Positions 32,372 to 34,228 of a stretch of DNA of 34,228 nucleotides are shown here, one piece after another; the stretch's first letter is position 1, and each line of letters opens with the position of its first letter. The position numbers were made by a program, and so were the translations under genes. A model generated the notes under the pieces. That model was not told where the DNA came from. It did not search any database and was given only the letters and a program-made list of their open reading frames with translations. Source of the DNA: Martelella alba (GTDB lineage: Bacteria; Pseudomonadota; Alphaproteobacteria; Rhizobiales; Rhizobiaceae); contig NZ_VHLG01000023.1 of the NCBI RefSeq assembly GCF_006516955.1, forward strand, positions 1-34,228, in the 5' to 3' direction.

Positions 32372-33748
32372 CTAAACGACTGCCTTTGATCCGAGAGAGG
32401 GCTGCCTGATGAGCGCTGCAAGCAAGTTCAAACCGTCTTCCAACACACCCTGGTCAGGCGCCACGCCCAGAGAAATCCGCACGGCTTCAACGGGAGACGC
32501 GCTTATCGAAAATGCTGCGGCAGGTACAATTGAAACGCCTGCGCGATTGGCGTGTTCGGCAAAGTCAAAGGCCCGCCAGAATGGCGGCAACCTTAGCCAG
32601 AGATGGTGACCATAGGGATTGGCGACAAAGTTGAAGTCTCCGAGAATCGACGCGGCAAGCTCTTGACGCGCTTCACTTTCAGCGCGAATTGCCTTCGCGA
32701 TTTCATCGAGCCTGCCGTCGGCTATCCAGCGGCTCGCGAGAGCTACCATTAATGGCGGCGCCATGAGCATCGTCGCGCGAAGAACGCCCGCCAGGCGCAG
32801 TGCGGCCGTCGGGTCGGGCGTCACGACATAGGCGACGCGAAGAGCCGGCGTGGAGCATTTTGAAAGCGTTGCGATGTGCCAGGTCAGTGCCGGTTCGAGT
32901 TCACACAACGAAACTGTTCTGTTCTCGGCTAATGGCGCATAAGGATCATCTTCGATGAGTGCGACGCCATATTTGCGGGCAATCATCGCCAACTCCCGAC
33001 GACGGTCCCCGGAAAGGCTGGCTGTCGTCGGATTATCCATGGTCGGAATAACATAGAGCGCTTTTAGCCTGCGCTCGTGACACGCTCGGGCAAATGCGTC
33101 AGGAACGATACCGTTCTCATCCATTGCCAATGGCTCTATAATGAGCCCCATCTGAAACGCCACGGCTTTGAAGCCCGGATAGGTCATCGCCCCTGCCGCA
33201 ACGACATCGCCGCGATCAAGCAGCAGCTCACAAATTGCGTAAAGCGCAGATTGCGCGCCCCCGGCCACGATCACGCGATCGGGAGAAACCGCTCCCGTCG
33301 TTCTGGACAACCAGCTTGTTGCTGCGACGCGATCTTGTCCGGCACCTGTGCTTTCCTGGTAGTGGAGATGAAGGAGCCCCTTTTGCCCGCCGAGCACTTC
33401 AGCGACACCTTCGGAGAGCAACTTTCGAAAGTCGACTGTCGCCGGCTGGGGTGGAATATTCATACTCAGGTCAAGCAACGAATGACGCACTTCGGCATCA
33501 GTCTCTTCGGACGATTCCGCAATATAAGTGCCACGCCCTGCCTGCGCTGAAATGAGCCCACGCCGCCGCGCCTCATTGAAAGCGCGCGTCACGGTCGTCA
33601 GATCAACATCCAGCGCCTCAGCAACGGCGCGCTGAGCAGGCAACCGCTCTCCCGCAGCCACCCGACCAGCACGCACATCTTCTTCCAGTGCCTCGACGAT
33701 GCCAAGATACTTCATTTTGGCACCCTCTGCCAAATGCGGGATCCACAT
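32372..33748 (-). CDS. MocR-type regulator (GntR wHTH plus aminotransferase-like domain)
   Basis: A 458-residue MocR/PdxR-family protein. The N-terminal GntR winged helix occupies about residues 10-80 ([21 protein letters not shown] and [16 protein letters not shown]). An aminotransferase class I/II-like domain follows from about residue 100, with [43 protein letters not shown] and the PLP lysine in [15 protein letters not shown]. Such proteins use PLP or a PLP-linked amine as effector and often regulate amino-acid, GABA or taurine genes. The start is the ATG at 33748 (MWIP, the typical beginning of the family), with GAGG six bases upstream; the open frame to 33856 is discarded. Repeats of TATGGTTT in the promoter suggest autoregulation. 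Confidence 0.9.
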   Translation of the reverse strand: MWIPHLAEGAKMKYLGIVEALEEDVRAGRVAAGERLPAQRAVAEALDVDLTTVTRAFNEARRRGLISAQAGRGTYIAESSEETDAEVRHSLLDLSMNIPPQPATVDFRKLLSEGVAEVLGGQKGLLHLHYQESTGAGQDRVAATSWLSRTTGAVSPDRVIVAGGAQSALYAICELLLDRGDVVAAGAMTYPGFKAVAFQMGLIIEPLAMDENGIVPDAFARACHERRLKALYVIPTMDNPTTASLSGDRRRELAMIARKYGVALIEDDPYAPLAENRTVSLCELEPALTWHIATLSKCSTPALRVAYVVTPDPTAALRLAGVLRATMLMAPPLMVALASRWIADGRLDEIAKAIRAESEARQELAASILGDFNFVANPYGHHLWLRLPPFWRAFDFAEHANRAGVSIVPAAAFSISASPVEAVRISLGVAPDQGVLEDGLNLLAALIRQPSLGSKAVV

Positions 33749-33773
33749 ACAAAACCTCATACAGAAAGCCATA

Positions 33774-33805
33774 AAACCATACATTAATATAAATTCGTAT
33801 GGTTT
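33774..33805. promoter_or_regulatory. AAACCATAC/GTATGGTTT inverted repeat, probable MocR operator
   Basis: AAACCATAC at 33774-33782 and GTATGGTTT at 33797-33805 form a nine-base perfect inverted repeat with a 14-base AT-rich spacer, about 26 bp upstream of the MocR start. MocR proteins generally bind paired repeats next to their own gene. The repeat is seen; binding is inferred. Confidence 0.55.
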
Positions 33806-34190
33806 AATTTGCAAAGAAGAAATTGCGATTGCGCAAAAATCTCGAATTTCGATCAATCTTGACCAAAATATCTGGAAAGCGAGCCCTTGAAGGGCTGGTC
33901 ACGCAAGATTCGCACAACTGCAGATGCAACAATGTATGGATACCACTAAAGAAAAACCATACACGACACGCAACCGACCATGATCGAGAGCATCAGGAGA
34001 TCAGGCGCTGCGCCGGAAGTTGAAATGTCAGACAGACTGGATCTGCAGACAGAACCGGGATGCAGGCAAGCTCGGATGCCAGCCGTACTGATCGGCGACG
34101 GGCGCTCATACTAGCGGGGTTGTGGATCTATCCGAACGGCATTGCCAACTTAATTTGGTCAGCCCGATTGTGTTCCCTTTTTTGCGGATT
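33806..34190. other. Intergenic region at right end
   Basis: About 385 bp with no credible gene. It contains the second MocR-like repeat pair (33934-33962) and is otherwise plain. No tRNA, no IS terminal repeat and no recognisable protein fragment were found. Confidence 0.45.
33934..33962. promoter_or_regulatory. Second GTATGG/AAACCATAC repeat pair upstream of MocR gene
   Basis: GTATGG at 33934-33939 and CCATAC at 33957-33962 (inside another AAACCATAC, 33954-33962) form a further inverted pair about 190 bp before the MocR start. It may be a second operator or belong to a target gene on the plus strand. No gene is visible there. Confidence 0.4.
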
Positions 34191-34228
34191 TCAGGCGTTC
34201 ATCTCGCCGGCGTAGTCCTGCCATAGTC
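34191..34228 (-). CDS. Possible C-terminal end of a gene continuing beyond the right edge
   Basis: The minus strand ends ...LWQDYAGEMNA with a TGA at 34193-34191. The string looks protein-like but is only 11 codons long and is not enough to name a family. It would be a gene entering the window from the right. Confidence 0.2.
   Translation of the reverse strand, partial: LWQDYAGEMNA

Noticed and set aside
1-34228. CRISPR arrays, tRNA or rRNA genes, phage genes, defence systems
   Set aside because: I looked for regularly spaced repeats, cloverleaf-like sequence and characteristic nuclease, integrase or toxin motifs and saw none.

Overview
The window reads as an accessory, catabolism-rich stretch of an alphaproteobacterial genome, most likely Rhizobiales (Brucella/Ochrobactrum- or Agrobacterium-like). 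The grounds are rhizobial-type elements (a plasmid pRiA4b ORF-3 relic, IS3 and IS6 family relics, a dispersed AAACCGGTTT palindrome), moderately high GC, and the density of ABC transporters and LysR regulators. This assignment is inference; no rRNA, tRNA or other marker gene is present.

Layout. (1) 1-740: degraded DNA with a pRiA4b ORF-3 pseudogene and an IS3 OrfA fragment. (2) 741-8448: a module bounded by two inverted copies of a 16-bp palindromic repeat. It holds a LysR regulator divergent from a Nit1-like amidohydrolase, a complete dipeptide/oligopeptide-type ABC transporter (binding protein, fused double ATPase, two permeases) and a small uncharacterised protein. (3) 8535-12588: two divergent regulator-enzyme pairs, nitrilase/LysR and aldo-keto reductase/LysR. 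(4) 12589-13433: a mobile-element graveyard (LysR tail, IS3 orfA and orfB pieces, IS6 transposase C-terminus with its terminal inverted repeat). (5) 13434-20894: a ribose-type ABC transporter operon closed by a strong terminator, an AraC-type regulator, and an arginase-family enzyme with an EthD-domain protein. Both operons carry TGGCA direct repeats at exactly 21 bp, which suggests one AraC regulon. (6) 20905-22343: an MFS pump and its divergent TetR regulator, both broken. (7) 22408-30291: a minus-strand cluster of LysR, Fbp/Pot-type ABC importer (fused permease, ATPase, binding protein), aliphatic-type nitrilase, a small protein and an amidase-signature enzyme. (8) 30339-34228: an MFS exporter, small ORFs, a MocR-type regulator with TATGG repeats in its promoter, and possibly the tail of a gene running off the right edge.

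Taken together the window looks like a collection of uptake-plus-hydrolysis modules for C-N compounds. It has three nitrilase-superfamily enzymes from three branches, one amidase and one arginase-family protein, with three unrelated ABC importers and several local regulators, assembled and eroded by insertion sequences. Substrates cannot be read from the sequence.
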